From positions 49,884 through 113,883 of the forward strand of contig CAOKHZ010000015.1 in NCBI GenBank assembly GCA_948468385.1: a DNA stretch of 64,000 bases, given 5' to 3'. This DNA is from an uncultured Faecalicatena sp. (GTDB taxonomy: Bacteria > Bacillota > Clostridia > Lachnospirales > Lachnospiraceae). How positions within the stretch are numbered: the first letter of the stretch is position 1; every line of letters begins with the position of its first letter. Under the pieces are notes generated by a model that worked only from the letters and a program-made list of their open reading frames with translations, was not told where the DNA came from and did not search any database. The translations under genes were made by a program, and so were the position numbers. Shown piece by piece: positions 7,638-16,020 of the stretch.

Positions 7638-8126
7638 ATGGTGGCAATCATGGAAAGATTGAATGTACGACGTGCAATGGAATCGGATATGGACGTGATT
7701 AACAAATTGCTTTATGAGGTTCATAAAGTCCATAGTGACGTGCGGCCGGATTTGTTTAAAGCGGGAGCGAAAAAATATAATGACGAGGAATTAAGGAAGA
7801 TTATCGTGGATGACAATAGGCCTATTTTCGTCGCGGAAAAGGACGGGGAGGTCTTGGGTTACGCGTTCTGCATACACCAACAATATGTCAACAATCATAA
7901 CATGACGGATGTGAAAACGCTTTATATTGACGACTTATGCGTGGATGAAACCGCCCGTAACGCGCATGTTGGCAGGTTTTTGTACGAATACGTGTTGGAT
8001 TATGCCAAAAAGCAAGGCTATTACAACGTGACGCTGAATGTGTGGGCGGATAATGCCGGTGCCATGAAATTTTATGAGAAGCTTGGCCTGAAGATTCAAA
8101 AAATAGGGATGGAAAAGATATTGTGA
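7638..8126 (+). CDS. GNAT family N-acetyltransferase
   Basis: A 162-residue acetyltransferase. 'LNVRRAMESDMDVINKLLYEVHKVH' opens the fold, 'DVKTLYIDDLCVDETARNAHVG' carries strand 4 and a variant acetyl-CoA loop (RNAHVGRFLY rather than RGKGIG), and 'YNVTLNVWADNAGAMKFYEKLG' is the conserved end. Two in-frame ATGs (7638 and 7650) are possible; the first follows AAGAAAGG closely. It starts 25 bases after the oxidoreductase and 47 bases before the racemase homologue, suggesting one operon. Substrate unknown. Confidence 0.85.
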   Translation: MVAIMERLNVRRAMESDMDVINKLLYEVHKVHSDVRPDLFKAGAKKYNDEELRKIIVDDNRPIFVAEKDGEVLGYAFCIHQQYVNNHNMTDVKTLYIDDLCVDETARNAHVGRFLYEYVLDYAKKQGYYNVTLNVWADNAGAMKFYEKLGLKIQKIGMEKIL

Positions 8127-8173
8127 CGGAGGATCCGACGGGGGAAGACGCATGCAGGAAGGAGAAAGGCGAC

Positions 8174-8866
8174 ATGAAAAAATTAGGATTGGTTGGCGGA
8201 ACGGGACCAGAATCCACGATTGTGTATTATCGTGAATTGAATAAAAGAATCAATGAGGCGACTAACGGAAAAGAATTCCCGGAAATCGTGGTAGAAAGCG
8301 TAAATTTGTATAAAGCGTTGGACATGGTTGCAAATGAGAAATATGGGGAATTGGAGGAATATTTATCAAAAGCGGTGTCCGACCTGGAAGAGTGCGGCGC
8401 GGACATTGTCGCGTTGACTGCGGGTACGATGCACGTGGTATTTGAAAAATTAGAATCCAGGGCGAAGGTGCCGTTCATAAGCATTCCGGAAGCCGTCGCG
8501 GAGTTGGCAGTATCAAAAGGATATAAGAAGGTGGGATTGCTTGGGACGATTTTTACCATGGAAAAAGATTATTTGAGCAAGGCGTTTGTGAAAAGAGGAA
8601 TCGAAGTCGTTGTTCCGTCCGCTGATGACAGAATCTTTGTCAATGAACGAATCTCAAAGGAACTGGAATATGGAATTGTAAAAGAAACGTCTACATGTGA
8701 ATTGATTTCCATTATTGAAAAAATGAAAAATGAATCTGGAATTGAAGCCGTGATTTTAGGATGCACGGAACTGCCGCTGGCGTTAAACGAAAACAATTGT
8801 CCGGTGGATTGCCTTGACATTATGGAAATCCATATCCAGAAACTCGTAGGGTTGATGGCAGGGTGA
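8174..8866 (+). CDS. Aspartate/glutamate racemase family protein (first catalytic Cys replaced)
   Basis: A 230-residue protein of the PLP-independent amino-acid racemase family. The ATG follows AGGAGAAAGG and opens 'KKLGLVGGTGPESTIVYYREL', the family N-terminus. Racemases of this fold use two Cys residues; the second is present (C197 in 'VILGCTELPLAL'), but the position of the first reads 'ALTAGTMHVV', with Ala83 where Cys is usual. Such variants occur in the YgeA-like branch. It may have altered chemistry or serve as a one-Cys enzyme. It follows the GNAT gene closely and ends before a 170-base gap holding a gene stub. Confidence 0.83.
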   Translation: MKKLGLVGGTGPESTIVYYRELNKRINEATNGKEFPEIVVESVNLYKALDMVANEKYGELEEYLSKAVSDLEECGADIVALTAGTMHVVFEKLESRAKVPFISIPEAVAELAVSKGYKKVGLLGTIFTMEKDYLSKAFVKRGIEVVVPSADDRIFVNERISKELEYGIVKETSTCELISIIEKMKNESGIEAVILGCTELPLALNENNCPVDCLDIMEIHIQKLVGLMAG

Positions 8867-8919
8867 AATCAAGGCTGCCGGAAGGATGAAAAAGTGGGAC
8901 TAGGAGGTTGGATTCCCTA

Positions 8920-8991
8920 ATGAAAGCCACCATAGTCGTGGACAATATAAAATATGGCGGAATCCCTGGAGAATGGGGATTGTGCATATAA
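8920..8991 (+). pseudogene. N-terminal stub of a metallo-beta-lactamase-fold hydrolase
   Basis: A 23-codon frame preceded by an AGGAGG site. The residues 'ATIVVDNIKYGG' and 'IPGEWGLCI' match the start of MBL-fold hydrolases of the ComEC/YycJ-unrelated 'MKATVLVDN...GEWGLSIYIE' type found in Clostridia. A stop follows immediately and none of the HxHxDH metal motif is found downstream. The rest of the gene has been lost. Confidence 0.65.
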
Positions 8992-9039
8992 TAGTTTATC
9001 AGATTTAGAATGAAGAAATTGTGAATAGGGAGGGCTAAT

Positions 9040-9453
9040 ATGCTTAATACGATACCTAACGAAGAGGAAATGATAGATTTAGTTGGAAAATCTCTATATG
9101 ATGTATGGAATAAGTTATGTGCTTTAATTAATGAAAAATATGATATGGATTGTTTGTGGAATAAAGGCGGTAAAGCATGGAAATATGAATATAAATATCG
9201 TCGGGGGGGTAAAACGCTGTGTGCACTATATGCAAGAGAAAACTGTGTGGGTTTTATGATTATCTTAGGGAAAGACGAACGGTTAAAATTTGAAACAGAC
9301 AGAGAAAATTACTCAAAAGAAGTTCAAGAAATATATAATGAAGCCCAAACTTATCATGATGGGAAATGGATTATGTTTGAGCCGGTGGATACATCTTTAT
9401 TTAATGATTTCATTAGGCTGTTGAGAATTAAAAGAAAGCCAAACAGAAAGTAA
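9040..9453 (+). CDS. DUF3788 family protein
   Basis: A 137-residue protein of the DUF3788 family, recognised from 'VGKSLYDVWNKLCALINEKYD', 'WNKGGKAWKYEYKYRRGGKTLC' region, and the conserved 'LYARENCVGFMIILGKDER' block. The C-terminus has 'YHDGKWIMFEPVDTSLFNDFIRLLRIKRKP', also typical. The fold and function are not established. The ATG follows AGGGAGGGC. It is AT-rich compared with the flanking oxidoreductase genes, in keeping with an accessory gene. Confidence 0.8.
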   Translation: MLNTIPNEEEMIDLVGKSLYDVWNKLCALINEKYDMDCLWNKGGKAWKYEYKYRRGGKTLCALYARENCVGFMIILGKDERLKFETDRENYSKEVQEIYNEAQTYHDGKWIMFEPVDTSLFNDFIRLLRIKRKPNRK

Positions 9454-9522
9454 AGTTACTATTGAATCATATAATTCATGGATTGTTGGGAAGTGGTTGA
9501 GATTTTGAGGAGGAAGAAAGAA

Positions 9523-10518
9523 ATGTATATTGCAAATGAGACGCGTTATGACAAGATGGTATATAATCGTTGCGGGGCAAGCGGTTTGTTGTTGCCGGCA
9601 GTTTCGCTAGGGTTGTGGCACAATTTTGGTTCCAATGCCAGTTTTGAAAATATGATGGATATTTGCCGGACGGCATTCGACCTTGGAATCACGCATTTTG
9701 ATTTGGCAAATAATTACGGCCCGGCTCCCGGGGCGGCGGAGGAAAATTTCGGCCGCATCCTGAAAAAGGGTTTTGGCGTTTATCGAGACGAGCTCGTCAT
9801 TTCAACGAAAGCCGGATATGACATGTGGCCGGGGCCTTATGGAAACTGGGGTAGCAAGAAATATTTGGTGGCAAGTCTGGATCAAAGCCTTAGGCGAATG
9901 GGACTTGATTATGTGGATATTTTTTATCACCATCGGCCGGATCCGGAGACACCGCTGGAGGAAACCGCCAGGGCGTTGGATGGAATTGTCAGGAGCGGAA
10001 AAGCGTTGTATGTAGGAATTTCCAATTACAATAAGGAGCAGACCCTCGCGATTGCCAAGCTTTTCAGCGAAATGGGAACGCCATTTATTATCAATCAGAG
10101 AAGATATTCGATGTTTGTCCGCGATATTGAGAAGGACGGGTTGAAAGAGTATGCGGCGAAGAACGGCATTGGCATTATTACGTTCAGCCCGTTGGCACAA
10201 GGGCTGTTGACGAATCGTTATTTGAACGGGATTCCGGAAAGCAGTCGCATCAGGACGGATGGGCGTTTTCTGAAAGAAGAGGCGGTGAACGAGGAGACGT
10301 TAAGAAGAGTGCGCGCCTTGAACGAGATTGCGAAGGAGCGGGGACAGAGTCTGGCGCAGATGGCGTTGGCGTGGATTCTTCGGGACGGGGACGTCACAAG
10401 TGTGCTAATCGGGGCATCCAGGGCGAGTCAGGTCATGGATAATGCGGGGATGATAGCAAATATGCAATTTAGTGAGGAAGAGCGGATACGCATAGAGCAG
10501 ATTTTGGCGGAAGGGTAA
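9523..10518 (+). CDS. Aldo/keto reductase, YghZ/Kv-beta-like
   Basis: A 331-residue NADP(H)-dependent reductase of the AKR14-like branch (YghZ, L-glyceraldehyde-3-phosphate reductase; Kv channel beta subunits). The start ATG follows GAGGAGG. The catalytic tetrad is visible: Asp and Tyr in 'ITHFDLANNYGPAPG', Lys in 'VISTKAGYDMWPGPYG', His in 'IFYHHRPDPETP'. The 'PAPGAAEENFGRIL' and 'SPLAQGLLTNRYL' segments are hallmarks of YghZ. It detoxifies or reduces small aldehydes. It stands alone between the DUF3788 gene and the first two-component cassette. Confidence 0.92.
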   Translation: MYIANETRYDKMVYNRCGASGLLLPAVSLGLWHNFGSNASFENMMDICRTAFDLGITHFDLANNYGPAPGAAEENFGRILKKGFGVYRDELVISTKAGYDMWPGPYGNWGSKKYLVASLDQSLRRMGLDYVDIFYHHRPDPETPLEETARALDGIVRSGKALYVGISNYNKEQTLAIAKLFSEMGTPFIINQRRYSMFVRDIEKDGLKEYAAKNGIGIITFSPLAQGLLTNRYLNGIPESSRIRTDGRFLKEEAVNEETLRRVRALNEIAKERGQSLAQMALAWILRDGDVTSVLIGASRASQVMDNAGMIANMQFSEEERIRIEQILAEG

Positions 10519-10595
10519 GATGGTTTGTAGCAAGGGGCGGGAAGTTGGCAGAAGACATAAAAGCTATATTATGACCATAAGGTGGAAACTTTACC

Positions 10596-11321
10596 ATGCA
10601 TATTTTGATTATCGAGGACGAAGCGGCGATTCGTCAGGAGTTAAAGCAATTGCTGGAGAATGCGTTGTATCGGGTCACGGCTTTGAATGGTTTTTGGGAG
10701 GAGACGGGGGCGGGTTCCAAGCAGCATGACATCGTATCGGAAATCATACGAGTCGCGCCCGACCTTGTCCTATTGGACGTGAATTTGCCGGAGGAATCAG
10801 GTTTTGAGATTTGTAAGAAATTGCGGACAATTTCGGATGTTCCGGTCATTTTTGTAACCGGCCGCACCGATTCAATGGACGAGCTAAACGGAATGCTAGG
10901 GGGTGGGGATGACTATATCACGAAGCCGTTTAATCCACCGATTCTGCTTGCCCATATCGCGGCGGTGTTAAAGCGTGCGCATAAGGACAAGGAAGGGAAT
11001 GGCGAAAAGGATAAGGAAGGTGTCGGCGGGACGCAGATTTCCTATAAGGACATTGAACTCGACATGGCGGGTGGCTTTGTGCGGTATCAGGGAAAGCGGG
11101 CCGACCTTTCCAAAAATGAGTTGAAAATCTTGTATTATCTTTTTCGTCATCGAGGAGAAATTGTTCCGCGCGTGGATCTGGTGGAATATTTGTGGGACAA
11201 CCAGGTATTTATTGATGACAACGCGCTCAGCGTCAACGTGACGCGTTTGCGTGGCAAGTTGGCCGACATCGGCATTCTTGATTTTATTGAGACGAAGCGG
11301 GGGATGGGGTATCGGATATGA
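10596..11321 (+). CDS. OmpR-family response regulator of peptide-sensing cassette 1
   Basis: A 241-residue regulator. The receiver domain has the acidic pair in 'IIEDEAAIR', the phospho-acceptor Asp61 in 'LVLLDVNLPEESGF', Thr in 'IFVTGR' and Lys in 'YITKPF'. A Gly/Glu/Lys-rich linker leads to a winged-helix DNA-binding domain ending 'LRGKLADIGILDFIETKRGMGYRI'. The receiver has a slightly extended loop after helix 1 ('FWEETGAGSKQHDI'). Its stop overlaps the start of the sensor kinase gene by 4 bases. By analogy with BceR it should control the ABC transporter genes that follow at 12549. Confidence 0.92.
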   Translation: MHILIIEDEAAIRQELKQLLENALYRVTALNGFWEETGAGSKQHDIVSEIIRVAPDLVLLDVNLPEESGFEICKKLRTISDVPVIFVTGRTDSMDELNGMLGGGDDYITKPFNPPILLAHIAAVLKRAHKDKEGNGEKDKEGVGGTQISYKDIELDMAGGFVRYQGKRADLSKNELKILYYLFRHRGEIVPRVDLVEYLWDNQVFIDDNALSVNVTRLRGKLADIGILDFIETKRGMGYRI

Positions 11322-12328
11322 CATTTTTTCGTTTTATAAAGGATAAGGCACTTTTATTATTGGCGCATTTGATAGGAATGGCACTTTTATTTGCATTTTT
11401 GCGGTTGACAGCATATCCTTTGGATGATTGCGTGATTATCCTCGTTTGTTTGGCACTTGCGCTGCTTACGTGGCTGATGGCGCAATTTTTTTCGCGGAAA
11501 AAATATTTCGCGGAGCTTGAGAAAATCACGGAAAATCTGGAGCAACGATATCTTTTAGGGGAATTGATGCCGCATTCCTTCCGCCTGGAGGATGAATTGT
11601 ATCGCGAATTGATTTGCAAGTCGAATAAGTCGGTGATTGAACGCATTCATCAGATTGAGGACGCGCAAAAGGAGTATCGCGAGTACATCGAGAGTTGGGT
11701 GCATGAAATCAAGGCACCGATTACGGCCATTGACCTGGCGTGTGAGAATGCACGTGACGAGCGTGGAAGGCAGATTGCCGCCGAGAACCGGCGGGTGGAA
11801 AACGACGTGGACATGGTGCTTTATTACGCCCGTTCGGACGAGGTTTACAAGGACTATTTGATTGCTGAAACAGATTTGCAGGAAGTTTGCGGGGAAGTAC
11901 TGATAAAGAACAAGCATTATCTGATTCAAAATCATATGCGGGTAGAGGTGGACTGCCCCCACCATGTATTTACGGACAAGAAATGGATCGCCTTCATTCT
12001 CGGACAATTGATTTTAAATAGTGTGAAATATCGTACCGCTAAAGACGCATATCTTCACATTTTTACGGAGGCCGCCCCGCGCAGCGTACTCTTGATGGTC
12101 GAGGACAATGGAATCGGCATCAGGCCGGAGGAAATTTCCCGGATTTTTGAAAAAGGGTTTACCGGAAGCAATGGGCGAAAGGAAGGGCGCGCCACCGGAA
12201 TGGGTCTCTACCTATGTCAAAAACTGTGCAAGAAACTGGGGATTGAGATTCGGGCCGAGTCGGAAACGGGGAAAGGGACGAGGATGGTGTTGGAAATTCC
12301 GAGGAGCGACTTTACGGCGGTGACGTGA
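11318..12328 (+). CDS. Intramembrane-sensing histidine kinase of cassette 1 (BceS-like)
   Basis: A 336-residue kinase with two transmembrane segments (about residues 12-30 and 38-57) and only a few residues between them, the pattern of intramembrane-sensing kinases that rely on an ABC transporter for stimulus perception. The phospho-acceptor is His129 in 'ESWVHEIKAPITAID'. The ATPase domain shows N box 'FILGQLILNSVKY', G1 'VEDNGIGI' and G2 'GRATGMGLYLCQKL'. Start ATG overlaps the regulator stop by 4 bases, so translation is coupled. The partner transporter follows after a 220-base gap. Confidence 0.92.
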   Translation: MTFFRFIKDKALLLLAHLIGMALLFAFLRLTAYPLDDCVIILVCLALALLTWLMAQFFSRKKYFAELEKITENLEQRYLLGELMPHSFRLEDELYRELICKSNKSVIERIHQIEDAQKEYREYIESWVHEIKAPITAIDLACENARDERGRQIAAENRRVENDVDMVLYYARSDEVYKDYLIAETDLQEVCGEVLIKNKHYLIQNHMRVEVDCPHHVFTDKKWIAFILGQLILNSVKYRTAKDAYLHIFTEAAPRSVLLMVEDNGIGIRPEEISRIFEKGFTGSNGRKEGRATGMGLYLCQKLCKKLGIEIRAESETGKGTRMVLEIPRSDFTAVT

Positions 12329-12373
12329 TGGGCATTTGATTGTCCGCGGCCGATGGTATTGGTTGGATTTACG

Positions 12374-12419
12374 TGCATCCTCCAAGCCAGTCAGCGTGGC
12401 GACTGGCTCGGGACGAAAC
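12374..12419 (-). repeat. Palindromic repeat family B, copy 2 (inverted)
   Basis: Read on the minus strand this is GAGCCAGTC, GCCACGCT, GACTGGCT and then GGAGGATGCA, which matches copy 1 at 5851-5892 base for base except for three changes, and the match extends into both flanks (GTTTCG on one side, GGAGGATGCA on the other). It lies in the gap between the sensor kinase and the ABC ATPase genes of cassette 1. Confidence 0.72.
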
Positions 12420-12548
12420 GGTGTCCATATTACAAAATTGTAAGCTTCATGAAAGGGAAACGAATACAATCTTGCAACTTAATTTGTTAAAATATTTCAC
12501 GTATCGCGATAACGGGACGGATTTTAAAAATGAAGGAGTGATGATGAG

Positions 12549-13316
12549 ATGCAGGATACGATTCGTGTGTGTGACGTGGAGAAATATTATGGCAGTGGCG
12601 GCAATGTGACCAAGGCGGTCGATCGTGTCAGTTTTGTGGTGCAAAAGGGCGAATTCATGGGAGTGATGGGAGCTTCCGGGTCGGGCAAGACGACGCTTTT
12701 GAATATGTTGTCCACGATTGACCGCGTGACGGCGGGGCATATTTATTATGGTGACGTGGACATTACGGAGTTGTCGGAAAACAGAATTTCCGAATTTCGC
12801 AAGAATAATCTGGGCTTCGTGTTTCAGGAGTACAATCTTTTGGACACGCTGACCATCGAGGAAAATATCGTGCTGGCCATGGCGATGCACAAGTTAAAGA
12901 AAGAGGAGATACAAGCGCGTTGTGATGAAATGCTTCGTCTTTTGGGCATCGAAAAGGTGCGGGATAAATTTCCATACCAGGTCTCTGGCGGGCAAAAACA
13001 GCGTTGTGCTTGTGCAAGAGCCCTGGCCAACCGTCCACGGCTTCTGCTGGCGGACGAGCCGACGGGCGCACTTGACTCGCGCTCCGCACAGACGTTGCTG
13101 GAGACATTCACCCAGATGAATACGGAGCTTGACGCTACGATTTTTATGGTCACGCATGACGCGTTTTCGGCCAGCTACTGCCGACGGATTTTGTTTTTGA
13201 AAGACGGGAAAATCTTTCACGAGCTGGTGCGGGGCGGGCGGACGCGGAGGGAGTTTTTGAACGAGATTCTCGACGTGCTGGCGTTGACGGGAGGTGAGTC
13301 CTCTCATGTTAAATAA
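12549..13316 (+). CDS. ABC transporter ATPase of cassette 1 (BceA-like)
   Basis: A 255-residue ABC ATPase of the MacB/BceA group. Walker A 'GASGSGKTT' lies near residue 41, Q-loop in 'LGFVFQEYNLLDTLT', signature 'VSGGQKQRCACARAL', Walker B 'RLLLADEPTGALDS' and H-loop 'MVTHDAF'. 'QEYNLLDTLTIEENI' is characteristic of peptide-antibiotic detoxification transporters. The ATG follows AAGGAGTGATGAG. The gene overlaps the permease start by 11 bases. With the permease it should form the pump and sensor unit that signals to the kinase at 11318. Confidence 0.93.
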   Translation: MQDTIRVCDVEKYYGSGGNVTKAVDRVSFVVQKGEFMGVMGASGSGKTTLLNMLSTIDRVTAGHIYYGDVDITELSENRISEFRKNNLGFVFQEYNLLDTLTIEENIVLAMAMHKLKKEEIQARCDEMLRLLGIEKVRDKFPYQVSGGQKQRCACARALANRPRLLLADEPTGALDSRSAQTLLETFTQMNTELDATIFMVTHDAFSASYCRRILFLKDGKIFHELVRGGRTRREFLNEILDVLALTGGESSHVK

Positions 13317-15537
13317 GCTTGCTTTTCGTAATGTCAAACGTTCTGGCAAAGACTATATGGTGTACTTTTTGACGATGGCGGTCATTACGGCGGTGATGTT
13401 TTCGTTCAATACTTTGATTTTTTCCGAGGACGCGAGGAAATTGTTCGAGATGGCCATGCTCATGGAGGTCATGCTTTCGTTGGCCACCTTTTTCATCGTA
13501 CTCATCGTGGCATGGCTGATTCACTATATGGTGCGCTTTATGTTGGAAAAGCGTAGCCAGGAATTTGGCATTTACCTTTTGATTGGCATGAAAAAGGCGG
13601 AGATTTCCAAGCTGTACATGCGGGAAAATCTTTTGCTCGGATTGGTGGCGTTTGTCGTCGGGATAGGTCTGGGTGTTTTGTTCCAGCAGATTTTGATGGC
13701 GATTTTCTATAGTATGATTCGGCTGGATTTTCATATTCATCTGGAATGGAATATGGGGTGTTTCTTGATGACCGCCGGCTGTTATGCTGGCTGTTATCTG
13801 CTGGCGTTATTTCGTTGTCGGCGAAAATTTCGGAAGATGAATATCCACGATTTGATGAACAGCCGGAGGCAAAACGAGGAAGTGAAAGAGTCCCGTGAAC
13901 AGCTAAAGAAGTGGTTATTGCCGTTGGCGATACTTTTCATCGCATGGTTCGCCGTGTTTCTTTTCACATGTAAAAGTTGGGATTCGGGTACGATTTTGTT
14001 TTTTATCATCGGGTTGGTGCTAACGATTTATTTGTTTTATATGGGGCTTTCAGCATGGGTCATTTGCTACGTGAGAAAAAAGGGCGGGGCGATTTATCAT
14101 GGGGATGGCTTGTTCTTACTGCGGCAGTTCGCTTCCAAGGTAAAGACGATGCGCTTTACGATGGGGACTCTGACGGCCTTGTTCTTATTGGCACTTTTAG
14201 GCAGTTCCATCGCGTTTATGTTTAATGATTATCAGAATAAGATATTGGAGGACAAATGGCCGTTCGATGTGCAGGTGTTCAATCCGAATCCGGGCTACGA
14301 CTTCGAATCGGAATTGAACGTGTTGAAGCGCGAGGCGGACGTGGAGGAGACGTTTGTTTATCCTATTTATGAAAATGGCACGAATCAGGTCAACTCGTAT
14401 CTTTACACGCATTTGCGGGAATTCGGTTCGGAGTATTTGAATGCGGATCAGACACCGAACCAGAAGAAAATTGATGAAAATGAAGAGCAGGTTTATTGTG
14501 ATTTTGACACGTACATGGGACTTTCAGATTACAACCGTTTGCGGGAAATGATTGGACTTTTGCCAATCACGTTGGGCGAGAATGAGTATGTCATTCACTT
14601 GAAGGAGCGGGTGTATGGCCAGATTGGGGATTTTTCGGACGCGCTGTACATTTCCGGAAAGGACGGAGAACGGCTTGCGTGCGCCGGATATTATACGGAA
14701 GGATTTTCGCAGGACGGACATAACGGAGGCGACTATGTGATTGTTGTGCCGGACGCGGTGGCAGAGATGTTAAAGCCGTATTATTCCGAAATGGTGGCGA
14801 AGCTTGACGGAAAGGTGCCGGAAGGACTGGCGGGAAAGCTGGGGGCACCGGAGTTGGAAAAATTGGCGGAGACGTTGTCAGAGGCAGAACCGGGGGAGTT
14901 TAATTTGGTGATGGAAATGGATGGCGGGTCGAGTGGATTGAAAACCGGAATGTGGATGGATTATTTGAGTTACCTGGACGAGGGAAAATTTTGCACGGGT
15001 TCGGATTCCATCGTGGTCGTTTGTTATGCCGTACTTGTGCGGGATAATTTGATTCCCGAGGTCAAGTATATGTTGTGTTCGCTTATGTTTCCACTGTTTT
15101 ACATCGGGCTGGTGTTCCTCTGCGTGGCCATGACCGTGTTGTCCGTGCAACAATTGAGCGACTCCGCAAAATATCGGTTCCGCTACCGGGTACTTTCGCA
15201 GATCGGATTTGGCAGGGGTGATATTTGTGCCATTATTTTCAAACAATTGGCGGCATATTATCTGTGTCCTGCCGCTTTTGCGGCCGTAATCGGCGGCACG
15301 GTTGCGGTGTTCGTTGGAGAGAATTTCAATTTTTATACCGGGGCGCGCACGTCGGGGTGGACGTACTTCTTCGTGGCGATGGCCTTGTTCTTTGGCATTT
15401 ATGCCGTGTACTTCGCAGTGACGTATATCGGGTTTAAGAGAAACGTGGGAGACGAGGAAGTACCCATAGGACAGCCGCATAGGAAGGAACTGTTGGAGGC
15501 ATTTAACCGTTATGTCGGGAGGTTCTTGCATGGATAA
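13306..15537 (+). CDS. FtsX-type ABC permease of cassette 1 (BceB-like)
   Basis: A 743-residue membrane protein. The ATG at 13306 follows GGGAGGTG at a good distance; a GTG 12 bases earlier is possible. The start 'NKLAFRNVKRSGKDYMVYFLTM' is the BceB-type N-terminus. About ten membrane segments are visible, with the large extracellular domain between roughly residues 310 and 585, as expected for bacitracin-type detoxification permeases. The C-terminal FtsX domain includes 'LIFKQLAAYYL'-like helices near residue 650. Slightly longer than BceB itself (about 650). Likely ligands are cell-wall-active peptides; which one cannot be seen. Confidence 0.9.
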   Translation: MLNKLAFRNVKRSGKDYMVYFLTMAVITAVMFSFNTLIFSEDARKLFEMAMLMEVMLSLATFFIVLIVAWLIHYMVRFMLEKRSQEFGIYLLIGMKKAEISKLYMRENLLLGLVAFVVGIGLGVLFQQILMAIFYSMIRLDFHIHLEWNMGCFLMTAGCYAGCYLLALFRCRRKFRKMNIHDLMNSRRQNEEVKESREQLKKWLLPLAILFIAWFAVFLFTCKSWDSGTILFFIIGLVLTIYLFYMGLSAWVICYVRKKGGAIYHGDGLFLLRQFASKVKTMRFTMGTLTALFLLALLGSSIAFMFNDYQNKILEDKWPFDVQVFNPNPGYDFESELNVLKREADVEETFVYPIYENGTNQVNSYLYTHLREFGSEYLNADQTPNQKKIDENEEQVYCDFDTYMGLSDYNRLREMIGLLPITLGENEYVIHLKERVYGQIGDFSDALYISGKDGERLACAGYYTEGFSQDGHNGGDYVIVVPDAVAEMLKPYYSEMVAKLDGKVPEGLAGKLGAPELEKLAETLSEAEPGEFNLVMEMDGGSSGLKTGMWMDYLSYLDEGKFCTGSDSIVVVCYAVLVRDNLIPEVKYMLCSLMFPLFYIGLVFLCVAMTVLSVQQLSDSAKYRFRYRVLSQIGFGRGDICAIIFKQLAAYYLCPAAFAAVIGGTVAVFVGENFNFYTGARTSGWTYFFVAMALFFGIYAVYFAVTYIGFKRNVGDEEVPIGQPHRKELLEAFNRYVGRFLHG

Positions 15538-15600
15538 GATGGGTTATATCAAACGTTGTTTTGAGGAAGAGGAGACACCGGAGCGTTCCATGCACGATAA

Positions 15601-15816
15601 GGCCATGCATTTGATGAAAATGAATTGCTGGAAGACAAAGTGTACAAGCAGATATTTGGCGGGAAGCTGTCCTTGAACGAGGGGATGCTGTATGAGAACG
15701 TAATCGCGCAAATGGTGGTTGCAAACGGCCACAAGTTGTATTTTTTCAACAATATAGCGAGGAAAAACATCGAAACGATATCGAAATTGATTTTATCATT
15801 TCTAACCTTTTTTTGG
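15601..15816 (+). pseudogene. Remnant of a DUF4143 AAA-ATPase
   Basis: The frame 'LLEDKVYKQIFGGKLSLNEGM' and 'LYENVIAQMVVANGHKLYFF' matches the C-terminal DUF4143 region of the large ATPase family that ends in a nuclease-like fold. A one-base shift then moves the match to another frame, which reads 'YSEEKHRNDIEIDFIISN', the family's next motif. The upstream 15530-15600 stretch has stops and no ATPase domain remains. The gene is both truncated and frameshifted. Confidence 0.75.
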
Positions 15817-15821
15817 GTTTT

Positions 15822-15992
15822 ATGATTTTTCTTGTAAACCGTAATCCCATATGCTATATTGACAATAGCACTTTGCATTTGAGATTCAATGGTCAATCTG
15901 CTTGTTTTATGTTGTATAAAATTGTGGAAAAACAAGTATATGTCATTGGTATATATCATGATTTGCAAGATTACGAGAATAATTTGAACTAG
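15822..15992 (+). pseudogene. C-terminal fragment of a RelE/ParE-type toxin
   Basis: A 56-codon open frame with no ribosome site at its start. 'STLHLRFNGQSACFMLYKI' and 'VYVIGIYHDLQDYENNLN' match the last half of RelE/ParE-family toxins common in Clostridia, which end in '(I/F)(Y/F)HxLQDYEN'. The first half of the toxin and any antitoxin gene are missing. It directly follows the DUF4143 remnant, so a larger accessory segment seems to have collapsed here. Confidence 0.6.
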
Positions 15993-16020
15993 GACGCGGG
16001 GCGTGAGAGGGGGATGGCCT

